Assembly: GCF_003096835.1 (NCBI RefSeq)
Contig: NZ_QENZ01000004.1
Span: 186,001-250,000, forward strand
Origin: Balneicella halophila
Lineage (GTDB): Bacteria; Bacteroidota; Bacteroidia; Bacteroidales; Balneicellaceae
Direction: 5' to 3'
Length of the DNA: 64,000 bases
Shown in pieces: positions 45,272 through 54,158 of this stretch (positions are counted from its first letter, which is position 1; each line of letters opens with the position of its first letter). The translations under genes and the position numbers were made by a program. The notes below the pieces were generated by a model. That model made no database searches. It was not told the DNA's origin and saw only the letters and a list, made by a program, of their open reading frames with translations.

Positions 45272-47308
45272 TTATTTTACTTCAAATGACTGAGATTCCT
45301 CACCTATATTGATGGTACGTGCATTCAATATTTCTCTAGTAGTGGTACTGGTGATAAAAGCTACTATACTTATTTGGGAAGCATCAGTAACATTTTGAGG
45401 AATATCAACGGAATAGTCTTTTACATATATATTATTTCTTATGGTCTCTTCATAAGGAATATTTTCTCCATAAATCCCTGTTATATTCATTCTAAATGCA
45501 TGATTTATTGCATAATCTTTTACTGGATTTTGTCCATCGAAATAAGATGTCACATTAGGATAGTCATGAATTAAATTGTTTTCTAAAACATAAACAGTAA
45601 GCATTAATCGTTCTGAAAAATCTTCCGAAAATTTAGACTTTACAGTGATACTAAGTTTGCCATTTTCTTGAGCTAAATCAATCGCAAGTCCAACCACTCC
45701 ATCGTTATCAATTAAGCCAGTAACCTCTTCAAGTTTTTCCGGTTGTGGTCTATTCCATACACTAACTCTGTTGATTTCTGCATTAGGAACAGTATTTAAT
45801 CCATATTTGAATTTAAAAGCATCCCATAAAGGTAATGGTGATGAATTAAATAAAAAGTCCGGTTTGGCAGGGTTACCACCTAAGTAATGAAATGGGTGAT
45901 AAGAGATATGAATAACCTGATCAGTCTGTTCTTCAATTTTCTCAATTGCATAGAATAATCTAGGGCAATAAGAACATTTGGTATGTGTAAAACTTTCGAT
46001 CACAGGATGTTTTACGAAAACTACAGGTTCACTATTATCTATCACAAATGTGACCTCATTACTTTTTATTTCATTATATACAACGTAAATGGTATATTCT
46101 CCTGCTTCTGTAGGGACAAAATTCTCATCTTCAAACAATGAGCCATTCACGTATAATTTGGCTTCTTCAGTGAAGTCTTTGTCCGTGTCAGATTTTACAG
46201 TATAGCTGACAGTATCTCCACTTTGTATTTCATTGTTGTGAAGAGTTAAAGTAATTGAGTTTATAGGAATGTCCTTAACTCTGATTGTGACCTCATTACT
46301 TTTTATTTCATTATATACAACGTAAATGGTATATTCTCCTGCCTCTATAGGGACAAAATTCTCATCTTCAAACAATGAGCCATTCACGTATAATTTGGCT
46401 TCTTCAGTGAAGTCTTTGTCCGTGTCAGACTTTACAGTATAGCTGACAGTATCTCCACTTTGTATTTCATTGTTGTGAATAGTTAAAGTAATTGAGTTTA
46501 TAGGAATGTCCTTAACTCTGATTGTGACCTCATTACTTTTTATTTCATTATATACAACGTAAATGGTATATTCTCCTGCTTCTGTAGGGATAAAATTTCC
46601 ATCTTCAAACAATGAGCCATTCACGTATAATTTGGCATCTCTAGTTAAGTCTTTGTCCGTGTCAGACTTTACAGTATAGCTAACAGTATCTCCACTTTGT
46701 ATTTCATTGTTGTGAATAGTTATAGTAACAGATGTGACTGGAAGTTCGTTTACGGTGATTATAATCTTCTCACTCTGCAATGTATCCCCAAAAGTAGCAT
46801 AGATCTCATAAACGCCAGCAGTCATAGTAGTAAAGTCAGTATCCTCATAAAGCTCATCATTAACGTATATTTTAGCTTCAGATGTAATGTCTTTTTCAGT
46901 ATCTGATAATACCGATAGAGATGCAACATCTCCAACATACATTTCTTCTTTTGTTGCCGTTACTGTTATAGACTCTATTGGAACTTCATTCACTTTTAGG
47001 TTTAGTATATTACTTTTAATATCACCATATTTTGCAAATATTTCATAATTACCTACCTCTTGGGGTTCAAAGTTATTACTGTTTATTTCATTATCATTTA
47101 CAAAGTAGATGGCTTTATTTGTTAAGTCTTCTTTAGTGTTTGCAATGACTGTGAATTCAACAGTTTCTCCTAAAGTTATCTCAGTAGAATTTGAGGATAA
47201 ATTAATGGTCTCTATACTTGGAACTGGTGGTTTAGGGTCATCACTTGAACAAGCAGCACATAATATAATGGCTGTTAGTATAACAAAAATGTTTTTGATA
47301 TGTTTCAT
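45272..47308 (-). CDS. Lipoprotein with five Ig-like repeats and Omp28-related C-terminal domain
   Basis: A 678-residue lipoprotein with lipobox CAAC (Cys20), then SSDD. Residues about 30-430 hold five Ig-like beta domains of about 80 residues; the last three are nearly identical (period 79). The C-terminal half resembles the Omp28 family. It starts IESFTHTKCSYCPRLFYAIE, where the CSYC motif recalls a thioredoxin-type CxxC, followed by HISYHPFHYLGG. The last residues carry no obvious type IX sorting domain. Likely a surface or periplasmic protein; the Ig stalk could present the thiol domain. Function is unknown. A -7 box lies at 47338-47345. Confidence 0.8.
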   Translation of the reverse strand: MKHIKNIFVILTAIILCAACSSDDPKPPVPSIETINLSSNSTEITLGETVEFTVIANTKEDLTNKAIYFVNDNEINSNNFEPQEVGNYEIFAKYGDIKSNILNLKVNEVPIESITVTATKEEMYVGDVASLSVLSDTEKDITSEAKIYVNDELYEDTDFTTMTAGVYEIYATFGDTLQSEKIIITVNELPVTSVTITIHNNEIQSGDTVSYTVKSDTDKDLTRDAKLYVNGSLFEDGNFIPTEAGEYTIYVVYNEIKSNEVTIRVKDIPINSITLTIHNNEIQSGDTVSYTVKSDTDKDFTEEAKLYVNGSLFEDENFVPIEAGEYTIYVVYNEIKSNEVTIRVKDIPINSITLTLHNNEIQSGDTVSYTVKSDTDKDFTEEAKLYVNGSLFEDENFVPTEAGEYTIYVVYNEIKSNEVTFVIDNSEPVVFVKHPVIESFTHTKCSYCPRLFYAIEKIEEQTDQVIHISYHPFHYLGGNPAKPDFLFNSSPLPLWDAFKFKYGLNTVPNAEINRVSVWNRPQPEKLEEVTGLIDNDGVVGLAIDLAQENGKLSITVKSKFSEDFSERLMLTVYVLENNLIHDYPNVTSYFDGQNPVKDYAINHAFRMNITGIYGENIPYEETIRNNIYVKDYSVDIPQNVTDASQISIVAFITSTTTREILNARTINIGEESQSFEVK
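46050..46760 (-). repeat. Three tandem 237-bp coding repeats
   Basis: Copies begin at 46050, 46287 and 46524, each offset by exactly 237 bp (79 codons). The first two are almost identical at nucleotide level, including synonymous sites; the third has more differences. The exact offset also appears in the shared 10-mer CATTGTTGTG at 46231, 46468 and 46705. The array encodes Ig-like domains 3-5 of the Omp28-like lipoprotein. Confidence 0.93.
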
Positions 47309-47337
47309 AAGGTTTAAATATAAGATATGTATCGCTA

Positions 47338-47345
47338 CAAAACTA
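47338..47345 (-). promoter_or_regulatory. -7 box (TAGTTTTG) for the Omp28-like gene
   Basis: Minus-strand TAGTTTTG, 29 bp before the ATG at 47308; fits TAnnTTTG. Confidence 0.5.
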
Positions 47346-47428
47346 ATAAAAATCCTAACTTATATAATGATATATTTTATTTAGTTCCTATAATATAATC
47401 TTAGTAGTACCAATAATCATATATTTTG

Positions 47429-47436
47429 TAATTTTG
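47429..47436 (+). promoter_or_regulatory. -7 box (TAATTTTG) for mutS2
   Basis: TAATTTTG fits TAnnTTTG and lies 24 bp before the ATG at 47461. It overlaps an in-frame TTG at 47434, which is therefore not the start. Confidence 0.55.
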
Positions 47437-47450
47437 CAAGTCAATATTAA

Positions 47451-47456
47451 AGGAGG
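47451..47456 (+). promoter_or_regulatory. Strong Shine-Dalgarno (AGGAGG) before mutS2
   Basis: AGGAGG with a 4-base spacer precedes the ATG at 47461. Such sites are otherwise absent from the starts in this window, and it settles the start of mutS2. Confidence 0.75.
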
Positions 47457-47460
47457 ACGT

Positions 47461-49929
47461 ATGGTAAACTACCCGGACAGTTTTGAAGAAAAAATACATT
47501 TTGATAAGGTAAAAATCTTAATCAAAGAGCAAGCCTTAAGTCCAATGGGTAAGGAGTTGGTTGATGAAATGGCATTTATCGATGACGTATCATTTCTGGG
47601 AAATCTGCTGGGAAAGGTTGCAGATATGAAAGCATTGTTAGACGAAGGTCAGGAATTTCCTGTCTCGTATTATATTGATTTACGACCTTATTTGCAGAAA
47701 ATTAGAGTTTCAGGAACATTTTTAGAATTGTCACAACTTTTTGATTTTAAACGCTCTATAGAAACGATTAGTTCTGTAGTGTCATTTATAAGCAAGCAAG
47801 AAGAAGATAAGTGCTTGTATTTGAAAAAGATGCTTGGTGAGCATAATCATACATACCCTTACGTGCGAGAGCGATTAAATAATATTCTTACTAAAAGCGG
47901 AAAAATCAAGGATAACGCATCACCGGAATTACGAAAAATACGAAACAGCTTACTTGGGAAGCAACAATCTGTATCAAAAGTAGTAAGTCGACTGTTGCAA
48001 GGAGCGAAGGAACAAGGCTGGGCTCCAGCAGAAACTGAAGTTTCTGTTCGTGATGGACGCTTGGTAGTTCCTGTGAATGCAGCCTATAAACGCAAAATGT
48101 CTGGGATTGTACATGACGAGTCAGCAACAGGAAAGACATCATATGTTGAACCAGCTGAGGCTGTAGAGTTGAATAATGAAATTCGAGAATTGGAGTATGC
48201 TGAACGCCGAGAGATTCTTCGTATTTTAGTAGCCTTTGCTGAAGACATTCGTCCATATCTAGATGATTTAATGTTGTCTTATAATTTTCTCGCAGAAATT
48301 GATTTTATACGTGCTAAAGCTTTATTCGCACAGACTACAGAATCTATTCGTCCTCATATAGAAGATCAACCTTTAGTACAATGGAAACAAGCTAGACATC
48401 CATTGCTTTATTTACATTTCAAAAAAGAAAAGAAACAGTTAGTCCCTTTAGATATAACTATAAATGAAAATCAGAGAATATTGCTGATTTCGGGACCTAA
48501 TGCTGGAGGGAAGTCAATTTGTCTAAAAACAGTAGGTCTATTGCAATATATGTTGCAATGTGGGTTGTTCATTCCGCTAAACGAAGGAAGTAAATGTGGA
48601 TTGTTTCAAAAAATGTTTATAGATATTGGAGATGAACAGAGTATAGATGATGATTTAAGTACCTATAGTTCTCATCTGTCAAATATGAAATATTTTACAA
48701 AGAATGCTAATGCTAAAACCTTGTTGTTAATTGATGAGTTTGGAACTGGAACAGAACCGCTATTGGGTGGAGCCATTGCAGAATCAGTTTTAGAAGAGCT
48801 AAATAAAAAGAAAGCATTTGGATTGATAACAACGCATTATACTAACTTAAAGCATTATGCTTCTGAAAATGAAGGTATTGTAAATGGAGCAATGCTTTAC
48901 GATACCGTTGCGATGACGCCCATGTATAAGTTGGAAATTGGAACGCCAGGCTCGTCTTTTGCTTTTGAAATTGCTAGAAAAATTGGACTGTCAGAGAAAA
49001 TATTAATTCAAGCAAAAGAGAAGATTGGTGAGGATAGAGTGAATTTTGACTCCCACCTTCGTAAGGTTGTAAAGGATAAAATGATTTGGGAGAAGAAACG
49101 TTTCAAAATGTCACAGCAAGAGAAGACTCTAGAGCGAGTTTTGGCAAACTACAAGAAAGAGCTTGAGGAACTGAAACAACTCAAGAAAAAAGAGATTAGT
49201 AAAGCTAAAGAGGAGGCGAATCAGTTGTTAAGTGAGGCTAACAAAACAATTGAAAAAACCATAAAAACAATTACCGAAAACAAGGCAAATAAGTCAGTAA
49301 CAAGAACCATTCGTGATAAGTTTGAGAAGGAAAAAGAGCGACTTTTAAAAGAAGAAGAGAAAGATGCATCTATTGATCAAAAAATCCGAAAAATAAAGGA
49401 AAGAGAAGAACGTAAAAAGAACAGAAAATCAAAAGAAAGATCTAGTTCTAAAATCACTGAGAGGAAAGAAAAAAGTATAGAAGTCGGTGGACAGGTAAAG
49501 GTTACGAAGACCGGAGCTATTGGAGAAGTACTCGAAATTTCAGGAGAAGATGTGGTTATTGTTATTGGTTCATTGAAAATGCATACTAAGAAAAAGGATT
49601 TATTGCCTTTGAGCAACAACAAAGCAAAAAGACAAAGTAGCAATTCCAATAGTTCTATTCAACGTAAAGTATTTGATAAAAGATTGTCATTCGATCCTGA
49701 TATCGACGTAAGAGGTGAAAGAGGTGTAGATGCGGTGGCAAAAGTCAGTGAACATATTGACAATGCATTGATGTTAGGAGTCAGTAGAGTACGAATTTTA
49801 CATGGAACTGGTCATGGTGTTTTGCGCAAAATGATTCGTGAATATTTAGCAACACTCCCTGATGTTGATAGGTATAAAGATGAGCATATCGACCATGGAG
49901 GCAGTGGAATAACAGTTGTAGAATTATGA
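47461..49929 (+). CDS. mutS2: Endonuclease MutS2 (MutS-like ATPase with Smr domain)
   Basis: 822 residues. MutS core and clamp regions occupy the first half. The ATPase has Walker A SGPNAGGKSICLKTVG, Walker B LLLIDEFGTGTEP and a TTHYTNLK motif. A long charged coiled coil spans about 515-670. The C-terminal Smr nuclease domain contains DVRGERG and RILHGTGHGVLR. MutS2 acts against recombination and, in B. subtilis, on collided ribosomes. It overlaps the DUF3078 gene by 4 bp (ATGA). The start at 47461 is favoured by the AGGAGG site and by the promoter box overlapping the earlier TTG. Confidence 0.94.
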   Translation: MVNYPDSFEEKIHFDKVKILIKEQALSPMGKELVDEMAFIDDVSFLGNLLGKVADMKALLDEGQEFPVSYYIDLRPYLQKIRVSGTFLELSQLFDFKRSIETISSVVSFISKQEEDKCLYLKKMLGEHNHTYPYVRERLNNILTKSGKIKDNASPELRKIRNSLLGKQQSVSKVVSRLLQGAKEQGWAPAETEVSVRDGRLVVPVNAAYKRKMSGIVHDESATGKTSYVEPAEAVELNNEIRELEYAERREILRILVAFAEDIRPYLDDLMLSYNFLAEIDFIRAKALFAQTTESIRPHIEDQPLVQWKQARHPLLYLHFKKEKKQLVPLDITINENQRILLISGPNAGGKSICLKTVGLLQYMLQCGLFIPLNEGSKCGLFQKMFIDIGDEQSIDDDLSTYSSHLSNMKYFTKNANAKTLLLIDEFGTGTEPLLGGAIAESVLEELNKKKAFGLITTHYTNLKHYASENEGIVNGAMLYDTVAMTPMYKLEIGTPGSSFAFEIARKIGLSEKILIQAKEKIGEDRVNFDSHLRKVVKDKMIWEKKRFKMSQQEKTLERVLANYKKELEELKQLKKKEISKAKEEANQLLSEANKTIEKTIKTITENKANKSVTRTIRDKFEKEKERLLKEEEKDASIDQKIRKIKEREERKKNRKSKERSSSKITERKEKSIEVGGQVKVTKTGAIGEVLEISGEDVVIVIGSLKMHTKKKDLLPLSNNKAKRQSSNSNSSIQRKVFDKRLSFDPDIDVRGERGVDAVAKVSEHIDNALMLGVSRVRILHGTGHGVLRKMIREYLATLPDVDRYKDEHIDHGGSGITVVEL

Positions 49930-51371
49930 TGAAATACTTTAAAATAATAGTTGTCTTTTTGTTAATAAGTTTATCTACAGTGTCTGCTCAGGAGAATGTG
50001 GAGAGTCAAGACTCCATACGATTGCAGAAAGCCATTGATGTGTTGCACGAACACAGTAAAAATGATAGTCTAAGACAAGCTTTGATAATTCTCAAGGAGA
50101 ATATTGAATTGGATAGGACAGGACAAGCCCTGGAAATATTAGAAGAAGCTACTAAAAATGATTCTCTAACAGCAAAAAGAAAGTTACAAATTGATAGTGT
50201 GTTAAATACCATGAAAAGTGATGAATGGTTTACTTGGTTTAGGGAATTAACAAGAGATTCTTTACAGTTCAGCCTGTATGATGTTGTGGGAAATCAAGCT
50301 AAGATATGGACTAATACACCAGAACTACAATCTATACGTTTTTGGTTACATAAATCCCCTACAGATTCACTCGGATTTTGGGTACACAGTTTACCGACTA
50401 AAGGAATTATGTTAGTACCCGATTTTGATGTTTACCAAGAAACACAATTCACAGAGTTCCGATCCTCATTATTGATTCCTATACCCATTAAGGAAAACTC
50501 AGAGCGGTTCAAATTAGTGCCATTTAAAGAATATGAGATGATTTTGCGTCCGTGGGATGTCGGGATGATTACTAACATAGGTTTTGCACAGTCTTACTTC
50601 GAGAATTGGGTCAAAGGAGGTGAAAATAGCATAGCAGCTCATAGTAATATCAAAGTATTCGCGAATTATAAGAAAAATAAAATAGAGTGGGAGAATTATT
50701 TGAGATGGAAATATGGTGTAATGCAATCTAGTGATTTAGAAGAGTTTATTCGCAATGAAGACCAGGTGGAACTAAATTCAAAATATGGATTAAAAGCTTC
50801 GAAATATTGGTATTATTCTACCCAACTTAATATTAAGACACAGTTGTTTGACGGCTATAATTACAAAAGTGATGGAGAACATAAAATTTCAGACTTTCTT
50901 TCACCCGGTTATTTGTCACTGGCGTTGGGTATGGATTACAAACCGAGTAAGCATTTCTCTCTGTTACTTTCACCAGTGTCGGGGCGTCTCATTTACATGA
51001 AAGATATTGAAGCACTTGATGAAACCGTTTATGGTATAGAAGAGGGAAAACATGTACTCGGTGAGTTAGGCCCCTATTTTAGACTAAAATGGAATGATGA
51101 AATATTCAAGTCTGTCAATATTGACACCTCATTAGAGCTCTTTTCAAATTATTTTAACAAAGTGAAAAATGTCGATTTAGATTGGAGTACTGCTATAGAT
51201 ATGGAAATAAACTATTTCATGTCAGCAAGACTATTATTCCAGATGATTTACGATGACGATATTGAGATACCTATATATAAAGAGGTTGACGGAGGTAGAG
51301 AGCAAATCGGTACAAAACAACAGCTACAGTTTAATGAAAATCTATCAATAGGACTCGTTTTTAGACTGTAA
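49926..51371 (+). CDS. DUF3078 domain-containing outer-membrane-type protein
   Basis: A 481-residue protein with a signal peptide (cleaved near VSAQE, about residue 22). An N-terminal helical part (about 25-100) contains internal near-repeats such as NDSLRQALIIL and NDSLTAKRKL. The C-terminal part has DUF3078 features (GFAQSYFENWVKGGENSIAA, NDEIFKSVNIDTSLELFSNY), probably a beta-barrel ending in an aromatic-rich strand LSIGLVFRL. Function is unknown. Its ATG overlaps the mutS2 stop, so it is translated in the same unit. Codons 1-2 are both Met, so the start may be 49926 or 49929. Confidence 0.82.
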   Translation: MMKYFKIIVVFLLISLSTVSAQENVESQDSIRLQKAIDVLHEHSKNDSLRQALIILKENIELDRTGQALEILEEATKNDSLTAKRKLQIDSVLNTMKSDEWFTWFRELTRDSLQFSLYDVVGNQAKIWTNTPELQSIRFWLHKSPTDSLGFWVHSLPTKGIMLVPDFDVYQETQFTEFRSSLLIPIPIKENSERFKLVPFKEYEMILRPWDVGMITNIGFAQSYFENWVKGGENSIAAHSNIKVFANYKKNKIEWENYLRWKYGVMQSSDLEEFIRNEDQVELNSKYGLKASKYWYYSTQLNIKTQLFDGYNYKSDGEHKISDFLSPGYLSLALGMDYKPSKHFSLLLSPVSGRLIYMKDIEALDETVYGIEEGKHVLGELGPYFRLKWNDEIFKSVNIDTSLELFSNYFNKVKNVDLDWSTAIDMEINYFMSARLLFQMIYDDDIEIPIYKEVDGGREQIGTKQQLQFNENLSIGLVFRL

Positions 51372-51423
51372 GCTAAGTCTATATTAAATTCTTATCAGAG
51401 AAAAAGGGCAATCATAATTTTTC

Positions 51424-51431
51424 TATCTTTG
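51424..51431 (+). promoter_or_regulatory. -7 box (TATCTTTG) for pfkA
   Basis: Exact TAnnTTTG match, 39 bp before the pfkA ATG. Confidence 0.65.
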
Positions 51432-51470
51432 TATTGATTTATAAAGAGATATAAAAATAAAATTAAAACA

Positions 51471-52568
51471 ATGAAGAGAGTTTTAGTAGCCACAGGGGGT
51501 GGCGATTGCCCAGGTTTGAATGCAGTTATTCGAGCTGTTGTTAAAAGGGCATCACAAGAAAAAAATTGGGAAGTTATAGGTAGTATTCAATCATTTGATG
51601 GAATACTGAAAGAGCCTTCAGAAATACGAGTTTTAGATGATCAAGCCGTAAAAGGTATCCATTATCAAGGAGGTACCATTATTGGAACAACTACTAAAGG
51701 GGGGCCCTTTGCTTGGCCAGTTAAAATGAACGATGGTACTTATGAATTTGCAGATCGTTCTGATGAAATGATTCGTAAATTAGGCTATATGGGGGTTGAT
51801 GCCGTGATAAACATTGGAGGAGACGGTTCGCAACGTATTTCACAAAAACTATATGAAAAAGGACTAAATATCATCGGAGTCCCCAAAACCATTGATAACG
51901 ACTTATTGGCTACAGACTTTACGTTCGGTTATCAAACAGCTGTTGAGATAGCAACGGATGCTGTCGATAAATTGAAAACAACAGCTGCCAGTCATAACCG
52001 TATTTTTATTTTAGAAGTTATGGGACGTGATGCAGGGTGGATTGCTTTAAGCTCTGCTGTAGCTGGTGGGGCTGAGGTCTGTGTTATACCAGAGATTCCT
52101 TATGATATCAATAAAATAGTTGAAAAAATAGAAACGAGATACACGCGTGAAGGTAAAGGTTTTGCTGTAATTGTCATCGCAGAGGGGGCGAAACCAATTG
52201 GTGGAGAAGTCTTAGCTGATGAATATGGTGAGATTGGCAATCCGAATTTAAAATTATCGGGAGCTTCTGACCGTTTAGCGCAAGAATTAAAAGATGTGGG
52301 TATCAAAGCTGATATTCGTACCACAGTGTTAGGACACCTTCAAAGAGGAGGTATTCCTTGTGCTTATGACCGTATTTTAGCTACTCAGTTTGGCGTGAAA
52401 GCTTTCGAAATGGTACTTCAGAAAGAATTTGGACAAATGGTTGCTTATCGTCATCCGGATATTGTTTCGGTTCCAATTACCGAAGCCATTAGTTCTCAAA
52501 ATTTTGTAGCACCAGACAGTCAATTGGTACGTACAGCGAAAGGCATAGGGATTAGTTTTGGTGACTAA
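51471..52568 (+). CDS. pfkA: 6-phosphofructokinase (ATP-type, group III)
   Basis: A 365-residue enzyme that phosphorylates fructose-6-phosphate, the committed step of glycolysis. Motifs are GGGDCPGLNAVIRAVV at the N terminus, INIGGDGSQRIS, the catalytic PKTIDNDLLATDFTFGYQTA, and MGRDAGWIAL. The residue equivalent to E. coli Gly104 is Gly (GGDGS), as expected for ATP use, while that equivalent to Gly124 is Lys (PKTIDND), the pair described for the mixed ATP/PPi group. ATP use is therefore predicted. It has its own promoter and a terminator at 52590. Confidence 0.93.
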   Translation: MKRVLVATGGGDCPGLNAVIRAVVKRASQEKNWEVIGSIQSFDGILKEPSEIRVLDDQAVKGIHYQGGTIIGTTTKGGPFAWPVKMNDGTYEFADRSDEMIRKLGYMGVDAVINIGGDGSQRISQKLYEKGLNIIGVPKTIDNDLLATDFTFGYQTAVEIATDAVDKLKTTAASHNRIFILEVMGRDAGWIALSSAVAGGAEVCVIPEIPYDINKIVEKIETRYTREGKGFAVIVIAEGAKPIGGEVLADEYGEIGNPNLKLSGASDRLAQELKDVGIKADIRTTVLGHLQRGGIPCAYDRILATQFGVKAFEMVLQKEFGQMVAYRHPDIVSVPITEAISSQNFVAPDSQLVRTAKGIGISFGD

Positions 52569-52589
52569 ACCTATTGAAGAATGAACTGA

Positions 52590-52622
52590 ATTGTCTTTCC
52601 CTACGGGGAAAGGCAATTTTTT
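52590..52622 (+). terminator. Terminator after pfkA
   Basis: A 12-bp stem (ATTGTCTTTCCC / GGGAAAGGCAAT, one G-T pair) with loop TACG and a T-run, 22 bp past the stop. Confidence 0.92.
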
Positions 52623-52647
52623 ATAAATTGGAATAGTTGTGAAATTA

Positions 52648-52679
52648 TTTGGAAAAAGACAAAAAAATCTTTTTCTTTG
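52648..52679 (+). promoter_or_regulatory. Probable promoter for metK leader (-33 TTTG, -7 TTTCTTTG)
   Basis: TTTG at 52648-52651 is followed after 20 bp by TTTCTTTG at 52672-52679, one base off the TAnnTTTG consensus. The predicted start near 52685 falls just upstream of the aptamer. Confidence 0.5.
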
Positions 52680-52692
52680 TGCCGATATAACA

Positions 52693-52742
52693 AAGTGGAA
52701 AAATTTGACTGCTTGCAACCACTTAAAAAAATGCTAAAACGT
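52693..52742 (+). promoter_or_regulatory. SAM-II (metA-type) riboswitch aptamer upstream of metK
   Basis: P1 is AAGTGG (52693-52698) with CCACTT (52719-52724). The loop contains ATTTG and GCTTGCAA just before CCAC. The tail has TTAAA and the invariant GCTAAA (52733-52738) that pairs back into the loop as the H-type pseudoknot. This order (GTGG, ATTTG, GCTTGCA, CCAC, TTAAA, GCTAAA) is that of SAM-II, which binds S-adenosylmethionine and shuts down expression. The downstream gene makes S-adenosylmethionine, so the logic is feedback control. An 8-base match downstream (AGCATTTT at 52764-52771) could pair with AAAATGCT at 52728-52735 and compete with the pseudoknot. Confidence 0.85.
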
Positions 52743-52819
52743 ATAAATACATCTTTCTACAAAAGCATTTTCAAGCACGTCTTATTTTTCTTTATTTATT
52801 AACTAAAAAATAGAGAGAA

Positions 52820-54073
52820 ATGTCATATTTATTTACATCAGAATCAGTATCAGAAGGGCACCCTGATAAAATTGCCGACCAAATATCCGATGCTTTATTA
52901 GATGAATTTCTGCGCAGAGATCCAGAGGCAAAAGTCGCTTGTGAGACATTGGTAACTACCGGCTTAGTCGTTTTGAGCGGGGAGGTCAATACGAAAGATT
53001 ACGTAGCTGTAGAAAAATTTGTTAGAGAAACTATTGGTGAGATTGGATATACTAATTCTGATTACCAATTTGAAGCCAATTCATGTGCTGTAATATCAGC
53101 AATTCATCCACAGTCGCCGGACATTAATCGTGGAGTAGAACGTCAATATCCTGAAGAACAAGGAGCAGGAGATCAAGGAATGATGTTTGGGTATGCCTCA
53201 AAGGATACCGATGATTATTTGCCGTTATCATTAGATTTATCGCATATTTTGCTGCAAGAGTTGGCCAAAATTCGTCGTGAAGGAGAGGTGATGACCTATC
53301 TTCGACCAGATGCTAAAGCGCAAGTTACGATCGAGTATAGTGATGATAATGTACCGCAACGCATAGATACGATTGTTGTATCTACACAGCATGACGAATT
53401 TGATAACGATGATGAAAGAATGTTGGAGAAGATAAGAGAAGATGTTAAAAAGTATCTTATCCGAAGAGCAAAAAAGCGTTTACCTGAGCGAGTGCAAAAG
53501 CTCTTTAAAGAGGATTATAAATTGTTTGTAAACCCTACAGGGAAGTTTGTTATCGGTGGTCCTCATGGAGATACTGGTTTGACTGGACGAAAAATTATAG
53601 TAGATACGTATGGTGGTAAAGGAGCGCATGGAGGAGGAGCTTTTTCAGGAAAAGACGCTTCAAAAGTAGATAGATCAGCGGCCTATGCTGCTCGTCATAT
53701 TGCGAAAAATATGGTGGCAGCAGGTGTTGCTGAAGAAGTATTAGTGCAAGTTGCATATGCTATTGGGGTTGCAGAACCAGTGGGCTTTTATGTTAATACC
53801 TATGGCAAAGCAAATGTAGACCTTACCGATGGTGAAATTGCACAGAAAGTTCAAGAACTTTTCGATATGCGACCTTATAGTATTATCGAGCGTTTTGGAT
53901 TAAAATACCCCATTTTTAAAGAAACAGCTGCCTATGGACATGTTGGTCGTAAATACCGTAAAGATTTTGTGAAACTAAAATATGATGGAGTAGATAGTGA
54001 AAAAGAAGTAGAATTCTTTGCTTGGGAAAAGCTTGATTATGTATCTAAACTTAAAGAGTCTTTTAATTTATAG
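52820..54073 (+). CDS. metK: S-adenosylmethionine synthetase (methionine adenosyltransferase)
   Basis: A 417-residue enzyme that makes S-adenosylmethionine from methionine and ATP. Motifs are SESVSEGHPDKIADQISDA (catalytic His), GAGDQGMMFGYA, GGPHGDTGLTGRK, and the P-loop-like GGKGAHGGGAFSGKD. The length is slightly above the usual 380-400 residues. It lies 77 bp after the SAM-II aptamer and has its own probable promoter. It uses ATG with a leader AAAAAATAGAGAGAA and no clear Shine-Dalgarno. Confidence 0.97.
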   Translation: MSYLFTSESVSEGHPDKIADQISDALLDEFLRRDPEAKVACETLVTTGLVVLSGEVNTKDYVAVEKFVRETIGEIGYTNSDYQFEANSCAVISAIHPQSPDINRGVERQYPEEQGAGDQGMMFGYASKDTDDYLPLSLDLSHILLQELAKIRREGEVMTYLRPDAKAQVTIEYSDDNVPQRIDTIVVSTQHDEFDNDDERMLEKIREDVKKYLIRRAKKRLPERVQKLFKEDYKLFVNPTGKFVIGGPHGDTGLTGRKIIVDTYGGKGAHGGGAFSGKDASKVDRSAAYAARHIAKNMVAAGVAEEVLVQVAYAIGVAEPVGFYVNTYGKANVDLTDGEIAQKVQELFDMRPYSIIERFGLKYPIFKETAAYGHVGRKYRKDFVKLKYDGVDSEKEVEFFAWEKLDYVSKLKESFNL

Positions 54074-54158
54074 TTAATTTTTAAATTATTTTTATCAGAT
54101 GTTAGAATTAATGCTTATTATTGCATTAATATTTATACAGATTAAATTTTAAAAAATT

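Noticed and set aside
46050-46760. CRISPR-like array from the regular spacing
   Set aside because: The period is 237 bp, the repeats are contiguous without spacers and lie in frame in a protein-coding gene.
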